Part shown: in pieces, positions 34,432 to 42,991 of the stretch | Layout of the letters: every line of letters begins with the position of its first letter | Numbering within the stretch: the first letter of the stretch is position 1 | Origin: Microbacterium sp. RU33B | Lineage (GTDB): Bacteria; Actinomycetota; Actinomycetes; Actinomycetales; Microbacteriaceae | Assembly (NCBI RefSeq): GCF_900155915.1 | Contig: NZ_FTPO01000001.1 | Span: 1,054,001 to 1,118,000, forward strand | Length of the DNA: 64,000 nucleotides | Direction: 5' to 3' | The notes under the pieces: model-generated | What the model was told of the DNA's origin: nothing | The model's input: only the letters and a program-made list of their open reading frames with translations | Database searches by the model: none | Translations under genes and position numbers: made by a program

Positions 34432-35185
34432 TGGCGATATAGCCGGGGAGCAGGATGAGTGCGATAAATGCCAACTTGAGAACGGCAAGAATCGCGTGCC
34501 ACCACTGATTCGCGCGGTCCACAAACTTCTCGCCGACGGTCTGCCTGCGGTCGAAGACGTCCCCATCGGGCGTCACGACGACGAAGAGGCCGACAAGCCA
34601 CGCGAAGGCGACTAGGAGCAATCCTGTCCATACCCATCCGCCGACCTCGACGGCGTAGGCGACACACAGCCACGCGAGGCCGAGAAGCCGAGTGCCGCCG
34701 AGGTTGAGTTCGGAGACCGTCTCCTCTCGTCTCCGCCACGCGCGGTCACGACTCGCCTCGGCCATCTCGCGGCGCTGCTGCCGCTGTTCGTCGCTCTCCA
34801 CCATGCCGAATCGGCCAGCCTGACGCGGGAGAACAGCGCTGTCTGCATAGCGCGCGGCCTTCGAGTAGCGGTCTGACGCACGGTGAAAGAGGTGCGTGAC
34901 TCGAAGGAATCGGATGACGACCACCGATGCAAGACCGATGACGACCCACGTGCCAACCTTGAGCCGCGGCTCCGTCGTCAACCAGGTGTGGGCGTTCGCC
35001 ATCGCCTCGCGCATGAGCTTCTCCGGGAGGCCCAGTCCGACAAGAAACTCGGCGACCGTGGTGGAAACTGTCTGATGAAAGTACAGCGCGAAGACCGTGA
35101 AGACCGCGATGAGCGACAAGATGAGTCCGAGAAACGGCGCGCTCTTGAGGCGGAAGAGCTCGAGGAAGTCCTTCACCGATGGCAT
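34388..35185 (-). CDS. membrane protein with four TM helices
   Basis: 265 residues: hydrophobic helices at about 14-38, 78-98, 170-190 plus 193-212, and 235-258, with a charged cytoplasmic segment (residues 105-160, EQRQQRREMAEASRDRAWRR) in the middle. ATG 35185 was chosen because the longer upstream frame is not protein-like. It converges on and overlaps the end of the nuclease-partner gene. Function unknown. Confidence 0.6.
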   Translation of the reverse strand: MPSVKDFLELFRLKSAPFLGLILSLIAVFTVFALYFHQTVSTTVAEFLVGLGLPEKLMREAMANAHTWLTTEPRLKVGTWVVIGLASVVVIRFLRVTHLFHRASDRYSKAARYADSAVLPRQAGRFGMVESDEQRQQRREMAEASRDRAWRRREETVSELNLGGTRLLGLAWLCVAYAVEVGGWVWTGLLLVAFAWLVGLFVVVTPDGDVFDRRQTVGEKFVDRANQWWHAILAVLKLAFIALILLPGYIAITLWSPPVASEASS

Positions 35186-35471
35186 ATGCACAGTGTGGCA
35201 TCTAGCGAGATGTGGAGCCGAACACGGCTTCGAGGATCGGCTTTCTCCGAAGTGATCTTCTTCCTGCAGGGGAGCTCTCCGATTTGGAGCCGACGCGCCG
35301 TGCGACCGTCGGACCCACGGCGGGGAGAAGAGCAAGAGGCCGCCGTGCCGCTTGCTCTCCTCCTCCCAGCGCTTACCTCGTCTCCCACTCCGCAGTGGCG
35401 CCTCGTCGAACATCGCCCTTGATGTTCGCGGAAGGTGGCCACAGCTGGATTGAGATGAGGGCTCGAACCAA
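35186..35471. other. intergenic, nothing clear
   Basis: 286 bases between two - strand genes; frames here are short and not supported. Confidence 0.3.
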
Positions 35472-35990
35472 CTAGCCGCGGTTTTCAGCTGGGGTTGGAG
35501 CGCTGCCGGGTGAGTACGTCGCCCCAAGACGGTGAGAGATGGCGGCGTAGAACTCGTCATCCGTGTCCTCGCCGAACGGCCCATCGAAGTCCATCACCAG
35601 CTTCTGGATGGCGTAGTCGACGTGCACGCGCACGCGGAAGTCCAAGTTGGTCTTCCTGCGCTGGAGCGTGGCAGCCACAGCGGGGAGCAGCGGGGAGCCC
35701 GAGGGCAGCTCAGCGAGAGCAGGGTAGATGCTGGCGAAGTACAGCGAATAGAACGCGTCTCGCAGTTCGAGGCCCTCGAGCGAGAAGCGGTGGGTCGCTG
35801 CCCACTGACGCAGAGCGGCCTTCCCCTTGCTCTCGTCGAGAGCGTCGCGGATGTCGAGGACGAGATGGCCGTCGTTGGTCACGCGCGTGTTTGAGGCACC
35901 GAGATAGCGAACCCACGCGGGCGTCCCGTCATGCGAAACCTGAGCGATGGAGTTCGGGTCGATGGGTGAGGAGTTGAGGAGGAGAATCAT
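35472..35990 (-). CDS. single-domain paralog of the 24950 protein
   Basis: 172 residues. Residues 15-160 align without effort to half 1 of the protein at 24950-25978: DSIAQVSTEGTPAWVR there, NSIAQVSHDGTPAWVR here, then TRVTNDGHLVLDIRD, FSLEGLEL, SPLLPAV, LDFRVRVH and VMDFDGPF. It starts at ATG 35990 in the same MILxxSS context as its paralog and lies 48 bases after motif copy H. Unknown family; the paralogy suggests recent duplication or two insertions of the same module. Confidence 0.7.
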   Translation of the reverse strand: MILLLNSSPIDPNSIAQVSHDGTPAWVRYLGASNTRVTNDGHLVLDIRDALDESKGKAALRQWAATHRFSLEGLELRDAFYSLYFASIYPALAELPSGSPLLPAVAATLQRRKTNLDFRVRVHVDYAIQKLVMDFDGPFGEDTDDEFYAAISHRLGATYSPGSAPTPAENRG

Positions 35991-36038
35991 GATTTTGCCT
36001 TCGGTCGTGAGCTGACTAACTGTCGAGCTCTTCAACAT

Positions 36039-36054
36039 CTCCATGCGCGGCCCC
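36039..36054 (-). promoter_or_regulatory. island-wide motif, degenerate copy H
   Basis: Read on the - strand: GGGGCCGCGCATGGAG. It matches the core GCGCATrGAG with one change and lies before the paralog at 35472-35990, as copy E lies before 24950. Confidence 0.4.
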
Positions 36055-36331
36055 AGCGCGAAGGAGTGACATCGTTGATGGAGCGTCTTTGAGGAACGAC
36101 GTCGGATCGTCTCGTAGGGGATTGAATGGCGCGGCAGTGAGCATCGACGGTTCAGGGCCGACGGCGTCGAACGATCGCGAGGTGGAGCGAACAATGGCTC
36201 CAGGCAATCTCGGACAGTGGCCGAGAAACTCGAATGGATGCGCCTCGGCAGCTGCCGATCACCGGGTGCTCGGACTTCGGTTGTCCACGAAACCCCCCGA
36301 ATCACCCCGTAGATTCAACGACCCGAGGTCC

Positions 36332-36361
36332 CCAATACCCGTGAGAACACGCGGGTATTGG
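36332..36361. repeat. perfect inverted repeat near attR
   Basis: CCAATACCCG / CGGGTATTGG, 10-bp arms, 10-base loop, ending 37 bases before the tRNA fragment. It could be a terminator for the element end or an arm site for integrase or Xis. No copy was seen elsewhere. Confidence 0.5.
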
Positions 36362-36398
36362 TTGGTGAAGGAGTCGATACGGGGAGGCGACGCGGGAA

Positions 36399-36435
36399 CA
36401 GTGGGTTCTGGGTTCAAGTCCCAGGGGGTGCACCA
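36399..36435 (+). repeat. tRNA-Lys 3' fragment, probable attR
   Basis: The 37 bases correspond to the 3' half of an actinobacterial tRNA-Lys: the end of the anticodon stem, T-arm CTGGG-TTCAAGT-CCCAG, acceptor GGGGTGC and encoded ACCA. There is no D-arm or 5' half, so it is not a functional gene. It is followed at once by a tRNA-type terminator. This is what remains when an element inserts into a tRNA 3' end; the intact gene should lie to the left of the window. Confidence 0.7.
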
Positions 36436-36468
36436 ACGCCTCCGACCTCTCGCCAGGTCGGGGGCGTT
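36435..36468 (+). terminator. terminator of the original tRNA-Lys
   Basis: AACGCC-T-CCGACCT / AGGTCGG-G-GGCGTT with a 6-base loop followed by CT. It directly abuts the CCA end and so marks the first chromosomal sequence on the right side. Confidence 0.65.
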
Positions 36469-36536
36469 CTGCATTCCCGGCGGCATCGCCGAGGGTCGCG
36501 AATCGATAACGACACGCCGCCCATCGCCCGCGCGAC

Positions 36537-36565
36537 TTGACGAACTCCCCGCGGTTTCCTACATT
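36537..36565 (+). promoter_or_regulatory. sigma-70-type promoter of the importer operon
   Basis: TTGACG, 17 bases, TACATT: a near-ideal vegetative promoter, about 75 bases upstream of the substrate-binding-protein start. Confidence 0.65.
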
Positions 36566-36570
36566 GCGAA

Positions 36571-36592
36571 TACCTGAATCACATTTCAGGTA
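36571..36592 (+). promoter_or_regulatory. operator-like palindrome
   Basis: TACCTGAA-N6-TTCAGGTA, perfect 8-bp arms, placed from about +1 to +20 of the promoter above. The position suits a repressor roadblock. The TetR regulator encoded inside the same operon (42975) is the obvious candidate; this is inference. Confidence 0.55.
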
Positions 36593-36641
36593 CACCCTCC
36601 CTCCGGGTATCACGAACCTTCCAATGGTGAAAGGCACGCAC

Positions 36642-37844
36642 ATGCGGGTTACGAAGAAGTTGCTCCTGGGATCCGTGGTCGCCACCGCCGCCCTCGCCCT
36701 CGCGGCGTGCGCGCCGCAGGCCACGACCCCCTCCGCGACCGAGAGCGGCGAGGCCGGACCCGCCGAGGTCACGGTCGGCATCGTCACGAGCGAGACGGGC
36801 CCGCTCGCGGGCTACGGCACGCAGTACATCGACGCGTTCGACGTGTGCCTCGACATCGCCACCGACGGCACGGGCGAGGTCAACGGCACGACGATCGTCG
36901 TGGAGCGCAAGGACGACGCGGGTGACCCCGACAAGGCGGTCACCGCCGCGAAGGAGCTCATCGGCGCCGGCGTCAACATCCTGGCCGGCACGGCGTCGTC
37001 GGGCGTCGCGCTCGCGATGGCCGAGCAGGCGGCGCAGAACCAGGTGCTCTACATCTCGGGCCCCGCAGCCGCGGACGCCATCACGGGCATCAACGAGTAC
37101 ACGTTCCGCTCGGGCCGTCAGTCTGCTCAGGACGTGGCGACCGCCGGAACCTTCCTCGACGACATCGAGGGCAAGACCATCGCCGTGTTCGCCCAGAACA
37201 CCGCTTTCGGACAGGGCAACGTCGCCGCCGTCGAGGCGATCCTCGGAGCCCAGGGGGCCACGATCGCGCCCGTTCTCGTGGCCGAGGACGTCACGGAGTT
37301 CACCCCGTTCGCGCAGCAGGTGCTCGCGGCGGAGCCCGACCTGGTGTTCGTCGCCTGGGCGGGTGCCACGTCCGGGGCGATGTGGCAGGCGATGAGCCAG
37401 CAGGGCGTGCTCGACGCGGTCCCCGTCGTCACGGGTCTCGGCGACGCCGCCACGTTCGGCGCGTACGGCGAGGCATCCGAGAAGATCAGCTTCCTCAACC
37501 ACTACTTCCCGGGCGCCAACGAGAACGAGATCAACACGCAGATGATCGAGGGCATCGAGGCCGCCGGCGGCACCCCCGATCTCTTCAGCCCCGACGGCTG
37601 CAATGCGGCGATCATGATCGTGCACGCCATCGGCGAGGGCAAGGGCGATGTCGACGCGATGGTCGCCTCGCTCGAGGGCTTCGAGTTCGACGGGCCCAAG
37701 GGCACCATGACGGTGCGTGCCGGTGACCACGCCCTCATCCAGGAGATGTACCAGGTCAAGCTCGTCGCCGACGGCGGGAGCTTCGTGCCCGAGCTCGTCG
37801 CCACGTCGTCCGCCGACGACGTCGCACCGGCCGAAGCCGAGTAG
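36642..37844 (+). CDS. branched-chain-type ABC importer, substrate-binding lipoprotein
   Basis: 400 residues. It has a lipoprotein signal peptide with a lipobox ALAAC (Cys near residue 24), then a Leu/Ile/Val-binding-type periplasmic-fold domain (VTVGIVTSETGPLAGYG, AVTAAKELIGAGVNILAG). The start is ATG 36642 with GAAAGG before it; ATG 36624 is possible. It is the first gene of an operon with both permeases and both ATPases. The ligand is not fixed by sequence; the catabolic genes downstream point to 3-hydroxybutyrate or a related short acid rather than amino acids. Confidence 0.85.
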   Translation: MRVTKKLLLGSVVATAALALAACAPQATTPSATESGEAGPAEVTVGIVTSETGPLAGYGTQYIDAFDVCLDIATDGTGEVNGTTIVVERKDDAGDPDKAVTAAKELIGAGVNILAGTASSGVALAMAEQAAQNQVLYISGPAAADAITGINEYTFRSGRQSAQDVATAGTFLDDIEGKTIAVFAQNTAFGQGNVAAVEAILGAQGATIAPVLVAEDVTEFTPFAQQVLAAEPDLVFVAWAGATSGAMWQAMSQQGVLDAVPVVTGLGDAATFGAYGEASEKISFLNHYFPGANENEINTQMIEGIEAAGGTPDLFSPDGCNAAIMIVHAIGEGKGDVDAMVASLEGFEFDGPKGTMTVRAGDHALIQEMYQVKLVADGGSFVPELVATSSADDVAPAEAE

Positions 37845-37929
37845 TCGCGGGCGGGGCGAGGGCGACGCATTCCGCCGCCCTCGCCCCTCTCACCGCTCTC
37901 CGACCGATGGCCACGGAAAGGCTTCTCCC

Positions 37930-38700
37930 ATGACGGAATCCGTCCCTTCTGCGCTGCGCATCGAAGGCCTCGGCCTGCAGATCGGCGGCGCCACGATCCT
38001 CAAGGACGTCGAGCTCGACATCGCCGCCGGCTCGCTCGTCGGCGTCATCGGACCCAACGGCGCCGGCAAGACCACGCTCTTCAACGTCGTCTCCGGGCTC
38101 CTGCGGCCCACCGCGGGTCGCGTGCTCATGAACGGCGCCGACATCACCTCGGCCTCCGTGCCGGCGCGGGCGCGGGCGGGTCTGGGCCGGACGTTCCAGA
38201 CGTCCAGCCTGTTCCCCAAGCTGAGCGTGCTCGAGAACGTGCGCCTCGCGGCCCAGGTCGCGATCGGCGGCGATTACTCCCTGCTGCGCTTTCCTCGGAA
38301 GTCGGATGCCGCGACCGCCCTCGCGATCGCGAAGCTCGACGCCGTCGGGCTCACCCACAAGCTCGAGACGCCCGCCGGCGACATCTCGCACGGCGACAAG
38401 CGCAAGCTCGAGATCGCCGTGCTGCTGGCCACCGAGGCATCCATCGTGCTGCTCGACGAGCCGATGGCGGGGGTGGCCTCGGGCGACGTACCCGGGTTGG
38501 TGGACAACATCCGTCAGATGCAGCGCGACACGGGCTGCACGGTGCTCATGGTCGAGCACCACATCGACGTGCTGATGGGGCTGGTCGACCGGGTCGCGGT
38601 CATGTACTTCGGCACCATCATCGCCTACGACACGCCGGACGCCGTGATGGCGAATCCGCTCGTGCAGTCGGCGTACCTGGGGAAGGCGGATGCCGCATGA
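37930..38700 (+). CDS. ABC importer ATPase, LivG type
   Basis: 256 residues: GPNGAGKT Walker A, signature ISHGDKRKLEI, Walker B IVLLDEP, and H-loop VEHHID. The ISHGDK form is seen in LivG/UrtD-type ATPases. It lies downstream of the binding protein with GGAAAGG before ATG 37930 and overlaps the next ATPase by ATGA. It energises import through the two permeases. Confidence 0.88.
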   Translation: MTESVPSALRIEGLGLQIGGATILKDVELDIAAGSLVGVIGPNGAGKTTLFNVVSGLLRPTAGRVLMNGADITSASVPARARAGLGRTFQTSSLFPKLSVLENVRLAAQVAIGGDYSLLRFPRKSDAATALAIAKLDAVGLTHKLETPAGDISHGDKRKLEIAVLLATEASIVLLDEPMAGVASGDVPGLVDNIRQMQRDTGCTVLMVEHHIDVLMGLVDRVAVMYFGTIIAYDTPDAVMANPLVQSAYLGKADAA

Positions 38701-39443
38701 GCGAGAGCATCCTGGAGGTCCGCGGACTCCGCTGCTCGATCGCGGGGCAGCAGGTCGTCGAAGACGTCACGTTCTCGGTGCCGGCCACCGGCATCACGGC
38801 GGTGCTCGGGCGCAACGGGGTCGGCAAGACGTCGACGCTCCGCGGCATCCTGGGTCTGATCGCCCGTCGCGGCGAGGTGCGGCTGGGCGGGGAGCGCATC
38901 GACGGGCTGCCGACCCATAAGATCGTGCGGCGCGGCGTGGGCTACGTGCCCGAAGACCGCGAGGTCTTCGCCAAGCTCACCGTCGCCGAGAACCTCGCGA
39001 TGGCCGAGCGGCAGAAGAACCCGCGCCGCGAGTTCGTCGCCGAGCTCTTCCCCGACCTCGTCGCGCGTCGCGATCAGCAGGCGGGCACGCTGTCCGGCGG
39101 CCAGCAGCAGATGGTGTCGGTGGCCCGTGCGCTGATCAACGACAACATCCTCCTGCTCGTCGACGAGCCCACGAAGGGCCTCGCGCCGAGGATCGTCGAC
39201 GAGGTCGCCGAAGCGCTGCTCGAGGCGTCCAAGATCGTCCCCATCCTGCTCGTCGAGCAGAACCTCGAGGTGGTGCGCCGACTGGCCGACGGTGCGATCG
39301 TCATCGGAGGCGGGCGCGTCGTCCACACGGGCGCCGCCTCGGAGATCCTCGATGACGACGACCTCACCCGCCGGCTCCTCGGCGTCCACGTCGAGCCCGC
39401 CCCGCACCCCTCGCCCACCTCGACAGGGGAGCCCCACGCATGA
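38697..39443 (+). CDS. ABC importer ATPase, LivF type
   Basis: 248 residues: GRNGVGKTS Walker A, LSGGQQQM signature, ILLLVDEPTKGLAP Walker B, VEQN H-loop. The pair LivG-LivF is the standard ATPase heterodimer of this importer class. It overlaps both neighbours by ATGA. Confidence 0.88.
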   Translation: MSESILEVRGLRCSIAGQQVVEDVTFSVPATGITAVLGRNGVGKTSTLRGILGLIARRGEVRLGGERIDGLPTHKIVRRGVGYVPEDREVFAKLTVAENLAMAERQKNPRREFVAELFPDLVARRDQQAGTLSGGQQQMVSVARALINDNILLLVDEPTKGLAPRIVDEVAEALLEASKIVPILLVEQNLEVVRRLADGAIVIGGGRVVHTGAASEILDDDDLTRRLLGVHVEPAPHPSPTSTGEPHA

Positions 39444-40315
39444 GCACCCTCGTCCTCACCCTCATCACCGGTGTCGGCCTCGGCGCCCTCTACTTCCTCG
39501 TCGCCTCCGGGCTGTCGCTGATCTACGGTCTGATGCACGTGCTGAACTTCGCGCACGGCGCGTTCCTGACGCTCAGCGCGTTCCTCGGGTGGACGGTCGC
39601 CCAGTCGCTGGGCACGGACTCGTGGGGCTCGTTCCTCGTGTCGATCGCGGTGGGCGCCGGGGTCGGGGCGATCTTCGCGACCCTCACCGAACTCGTGCTC
39701 ATCCGGCCGCTGTACGAGCGGCACATCGAACAGGTGCTGGTCACCGTCGGCCTCTCCTTCGCCTCGGTGGCCCTGTTCGAGGGCATCTGGGGCACCGATG
39801 CCATCACGATCGCCGGTCCGACGTGGCTGAAGCAGACCACCGACGTGCTGGGGGCCCGCATCCCCAACGTCTACTGGATCCTCATGATCGCCGCAGTGCT
39901 CGTGCTCGCCGCCCTCGTGCTGTTCCTGCAGAAGACGCGCTACGGCATGATCATCCGGGCGGGCGTCGAGAATCGCACGATGGTGACGGCGCTCGGCATC
40001 GACGTGCGCTCGTCGTTCACGATCGTGTTCGCGATCGGCGGGGCCGCGGCCGGCATCGGCGGGGTGCTCGCGATGCACTACTCGACGTTCGTGTCGGCGC
40101 ACCTCGGCCAGACGCTGCTGATCTTCGCGTTCATCGTGACGGTCGTCGGGGGTCTCGGCTCCCTCACGGGCGCCGCGATCGCGTCCGTCCTGGTCGCCGT
40201 GCTCCAGCAGTTCGCGAACTTCTACCTCGGGGGCACGGGCGACTTCATCGTCGTGGTCCTGCTCGCCCTCGTGCTCCTCGTCCGCCCGACGGGCCTCCTC
40301 GGGAAGAAGGCATGA
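39440..40315 (+). CDS. ABC importer permease, LivH type
   Basis: 291 residues, about eight TM helices. The family hallmarks are GLGALYFLVASGLSLIYGLMHVLNFAHGA at the N-terminus (read in parts) and GLGSLTGAAIASVLVAVLQ near residue 240. It is co-translated with LivF (ATGA). Confidence 0.87.
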   Translation: MSTLVLTLITGVGLGALYFLVASGLSLIYGLMHVLNFAHGAFLTLSAFLGWTVAQSLGTDSWGSFLVSIAVGAGVGAIFATLTELVLIRPLYERHIEQVLVTVGLSFASVALFEGIWGTDAITIAGPTWLKQTTDVLGARIPNVYWILMIAAVLVLAALVLFLQKTRYGMIIRAGVENRTMVTALGIDVRSSFTIVFAIGGAAAGIGGVLAMHYSTFVSAHLGQTLLIFAFIVTVVGGLGSLTGAAIASVLVAVLQQFANFYLGGTGDFIVVVLLALVLLVRPTGLLGKKA

Positions 40316-40316
40316 C

Positions 40317-41426
40317 ATGACCCGCATCCGTCTCTTCCTCCCGATCGTCGTCGGCGCCGTGCTCGTGGTGTTCATGGCGGTGCTGCCGATGCTCAACCTG
40401 TCGCTGCCCGGCATCCTGCCCACGCCCACGTACATGCCCGGCACGCTCGCGCTGCTCTCGCTGTGCATGGTGTTCGCGGCCCTCGCGCTGTCGTACAACC
40501 TGCTGCTCGGCAGCGCCGGGATGCTGTCGTTCGGCCACGCCCTGTACTTCGGCGCGGGCGCGTACGGACTGGGCATCGCGCTGGAGCACTTCGGCGTGCC
40601 GCTGTTCCCCGGCGTGTTCATCGCGCTGCTGGGCGGCATGGTGATCGCCCTCGCGACGGGGGCGGTGGCGATGCGGGTGTCCGGCATCCCGTTCGCGATG
40701 GTCACCCTGGCGTTCGCCCAGGCAGGGTCGGTGCTCGTGCGCCGCAACTCCTCGGTCACCGGCGGCGAGGAGGGTCTGGGGCTGGCGACCGAGCAGGTGC
40801 CCGACTTTCTGATCGGTGTCGTGAACACCCGCAACCTCTACTGGCTGTGCCTCGCGATGCTCGTGATCGTGTACCTCGTGACGCTGTGGGTCGACACCTC
40901 GCGCCTCGGCCACCTCGTGCGTGCGACCCGCGAGAACGAGCAGCGCGTGCGGGTCCTGGGCCTCCAGCCGTACCGCGCCAAGCTCGTCGTGTTCGTCATC
41001 GCGGGCGTGCTCGCGAGCCTCGCAGGAGTCGCGTACATGCTCCTTCAGTCGGGCACGGTCCCGCGCGCGGTGTCGGCAGATCTCACGATCACGGTGCTCG
41101 TGATGGTGGTCCTCGGTGGCGTCGGGTTCCGCTGGGGTGCCATCGTGGGGGGCGTGCTCTACACGCTCCTCGATCAGCGCCTCACGGTGCTCGCCGGATC
41201 CGACGCGATCGCGGGGCTGCCCGACGTGCTGCGCGTGCCGCTGTCGGAGCCGCTGTTCCTGCTCGGGGTGCTCTTCATCCTCGTCGTGATGTTCCTGCCC
41301 GGCGGCATCGCGGGAACGATCGACGCGTGGGCGAAGCGCCGCCGCGGCGACCGGGCGCGGTCCGCGCTGCGCGGGATCGACGACGCCGAGACCGAGTCCC
41401 AGCTCGCGGAGGCGGGTGCCCGCTGA
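40317..41426 (+). CDS. ABC importer permease, LivM type
   Basis: 369 residues, about ten TM helices, with LSYNLLLGSAGMLSFGHA and GVGFRWGAIVGG typical of LivM. The extra charged C-terminus after residue 345 is cytoplasmic. ATG 40317 follows the LivH stop by one base; the stop overlaps the next start (TGATG). Confidence 0.87.
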   Translation: MTRIRLFLPIVVGAVLVVFMAVLPMLNLSLPGILPTPTYMPGTLALLSLCMVFAALALSYNLLLGSAGMLSFGHALYFGAGAYGLGIALEHFGVPLFPGVFIALLGGMVIALATGAVAMRVSGIPFAMVTLAFAQAGSVLVRRNSSVTGGEEGLGLATEQVPDFLIGVVNTRNLYWLCLAMLVIVYLVTLWVDTSRLGHLVRATRENEQRVRVLGLQPYRAKLVVFVIAGVLASLAGVAYMLLQSGTVPRAVSADLTITVLVMVVLGGVGFRWGAIVGGVLYTLLDQRLTVLAGSDAIAGLPDVLRVPLSEPLFLLGVLFILVVMFLPGGIAGTIDAWAKRRRGDRARSALRGIDDAETESQLAEAGAR

Positions 41427-42991
41427 TGACGTGGGAGAGCGCTCTGGAGGACGGCCCGCACACGATCGGCCGCTGGCTGATCGATCGCGCCACCGCGACG
41501 CCCGCGCGCATCGCGATCGACGACCGCGGCGTGACGTGCGACTACGCGACGCTCGCGATGCGGGCGAGCGCCCTGGCCGACGGGCTTCGAGCGGCCGGCT
41601 ACGGCCCGGGGGATCGCATCGCCACGGTCTCGGGCAATTCCACCGACCACGTCGTCGTGCTGTTCGCCTGTGCGCTGTCGGGCGTCGCGTTCGTCCCGCT
41701 CTCCTGGCGGCTCACGCAGCGCGAGCTGACCGATCTGCTCATGCGCAGCGACCCGGCGCTCCTGCTCGTGGAAGACGAGTACGCCGCGCTCGCGGGCGAC
41801 GCCCTGCGCGCGCTGGAGAGCGTGCCGCCGGTGGCGGAGCTCGGCACGACCGGGATCGAGGCCTCCGTCCCCCGCTCGCGCGCTCCCCGCGCGGTGCGCC
41901 ACGTCGCCGACGACGACGCGCTGCTGGTGATCTACACGTCGGGCAGCGAAGCGGCGCCCAAGGGCGTCGTGCTCACCCACGCGAACTGCTTCTGGAACAA
42001 CCTCGCCCTCGCCGGTGCGCTGCCGCTCCAGCAGGACGACGTCGTGCTCGCGATGCTGCCGCAGTTCCACGTCGCCGCGTGGAACTGCCAGCCGCTCCTG
42101 GCCTGGTGGGTGGGGGCGACGGTCGTGCTCGAGCGGTCGTTCCAGCCCGCGCGGGCGCTGCAGCTGCTCCGCGACCGCGGCGTCACGGCGATGATGGGCG
42201 TGCCCACGCAGTACGCGATGCTCGCCGCGGACCGTGACTGGCACCCGAGCGCGATCTCGTCGCTGCGCCTGGCGCTCGTGGGCGGGGCGACGATGCCGTG
42301 CGACGTGCAGGATGCCTGGACGGCCGCCGGCGTGCCGCTCACGCAGGGCTACGGGCTCACGGAGGCGTCGCCCAACGTGCTGCACCTGCCTGCCGACGAG
42401 GCCGCGTCCCACCCCGGGGCCGTCGGCCGTCCGTACCCCCACGTCGCGGTGCGGGTCGTCGACCCCGAGACCGAGCTTCCTCTCGAGGGCGAGGCGACCG
42501 GCGAGCTCTGGGTGCGCGGACCGAGCGTGTTCCCCGGCTACCTCGGCGACGAGCAGGCCACCGCGGCCGCCCGCCGCGGGGAGTGGCTGCGGACGGGTGA
42601 TCTCGTGCACCGCGGCGCCGACGGGATCCTCCGGATCGTCGACCGCCTCAAGGACATCTTCATCTCCGGCGGCGAGAACGTCGCGCCCGCCGAGGTGGAG
42701 CTCGCCCTCGCGCTGCATCCGCTCATCGAGGCGGCGGCCGTGGTGGGTGTTCCGGATGCCGTGTGGGGCGAGCGCGGCGTGGCCTTCGTGGTCCGCGCCG
42801 AGGGTGCGGTCCTCTCGACCGACGAAGTGCTCGCGCACGCGCGGCGCACGCTCGCGGCGTTCAAGGTTCCCGTGCGTGTCGAGTTCGTCCGCGAGCTCCC
42901 ACGCTCCACGATCGAGAAGCTCGCGCGTTCCCGCCTGCAGGACCGCGCACGACGACTGATGGAAGGGGCGCGCCATGAGCCTTCCCGATGA
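41426..42991 (+). CDS. acyl-CoA ligase (AMP-forming)
   Basis: 521 residues of the ANL superfamily: P-loop YTSGSEAAPKGV, YGLTEAS, EWLRTGDLV, DRLKDIFISGGENV and the C-terminal Lys of the adenylation site (RSTIEKLARS). It activates a carboxylic acid to its CoA thioester. Its place between an importer and ketone-body enzymes suggests the imported acid, such as a hydroxy- or oxo-acid, as substrate. It overlaps the tetR gene by 17 bases. Confidence 0.85.
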   Translation: MTWESALEDGPHTIGRWLIDRATATPARIAIDDRGVTCDYATLAMRASALADGLRAAGYGPGDRIATVSGNSTDHVVVLFACALSGVAFVPLSWRLTQRELTDLLMRSDPALLLVEDEYAALAGDALRALESVPPVAELGTTGIEASVPRSRAPRAVRHVADDDALLVIYTSGSEAAPKGVVLTHANCFWNNLALAGALPLQQDDVVLAMLPQFHVAAWNCQPLLAWWVGATVVLERSFQPARALQLLRDRGVTAMMGVPTQYAMLAADRDWHPSAISSLRLALVGGATMPCDVQDAWTAAGVPLTQGYGLTEASPNVLHLPADEAASHPGAVGRPYPHVAVRVVDPETELPLEGEATGELWVRGPSVFPGYLGDEQATAAARRGEWLRTGDLVHRGADGILRIVDRLKDIFISGGENVAPAEVELALALHPLIEAAAVVGVPDAVWGERGVAFVVRAEGAVLSTDEVLAHARRTLAAFKVPVRVEFVRELPRSTIEKLARSRLQDRARRLMEGARHEPSR

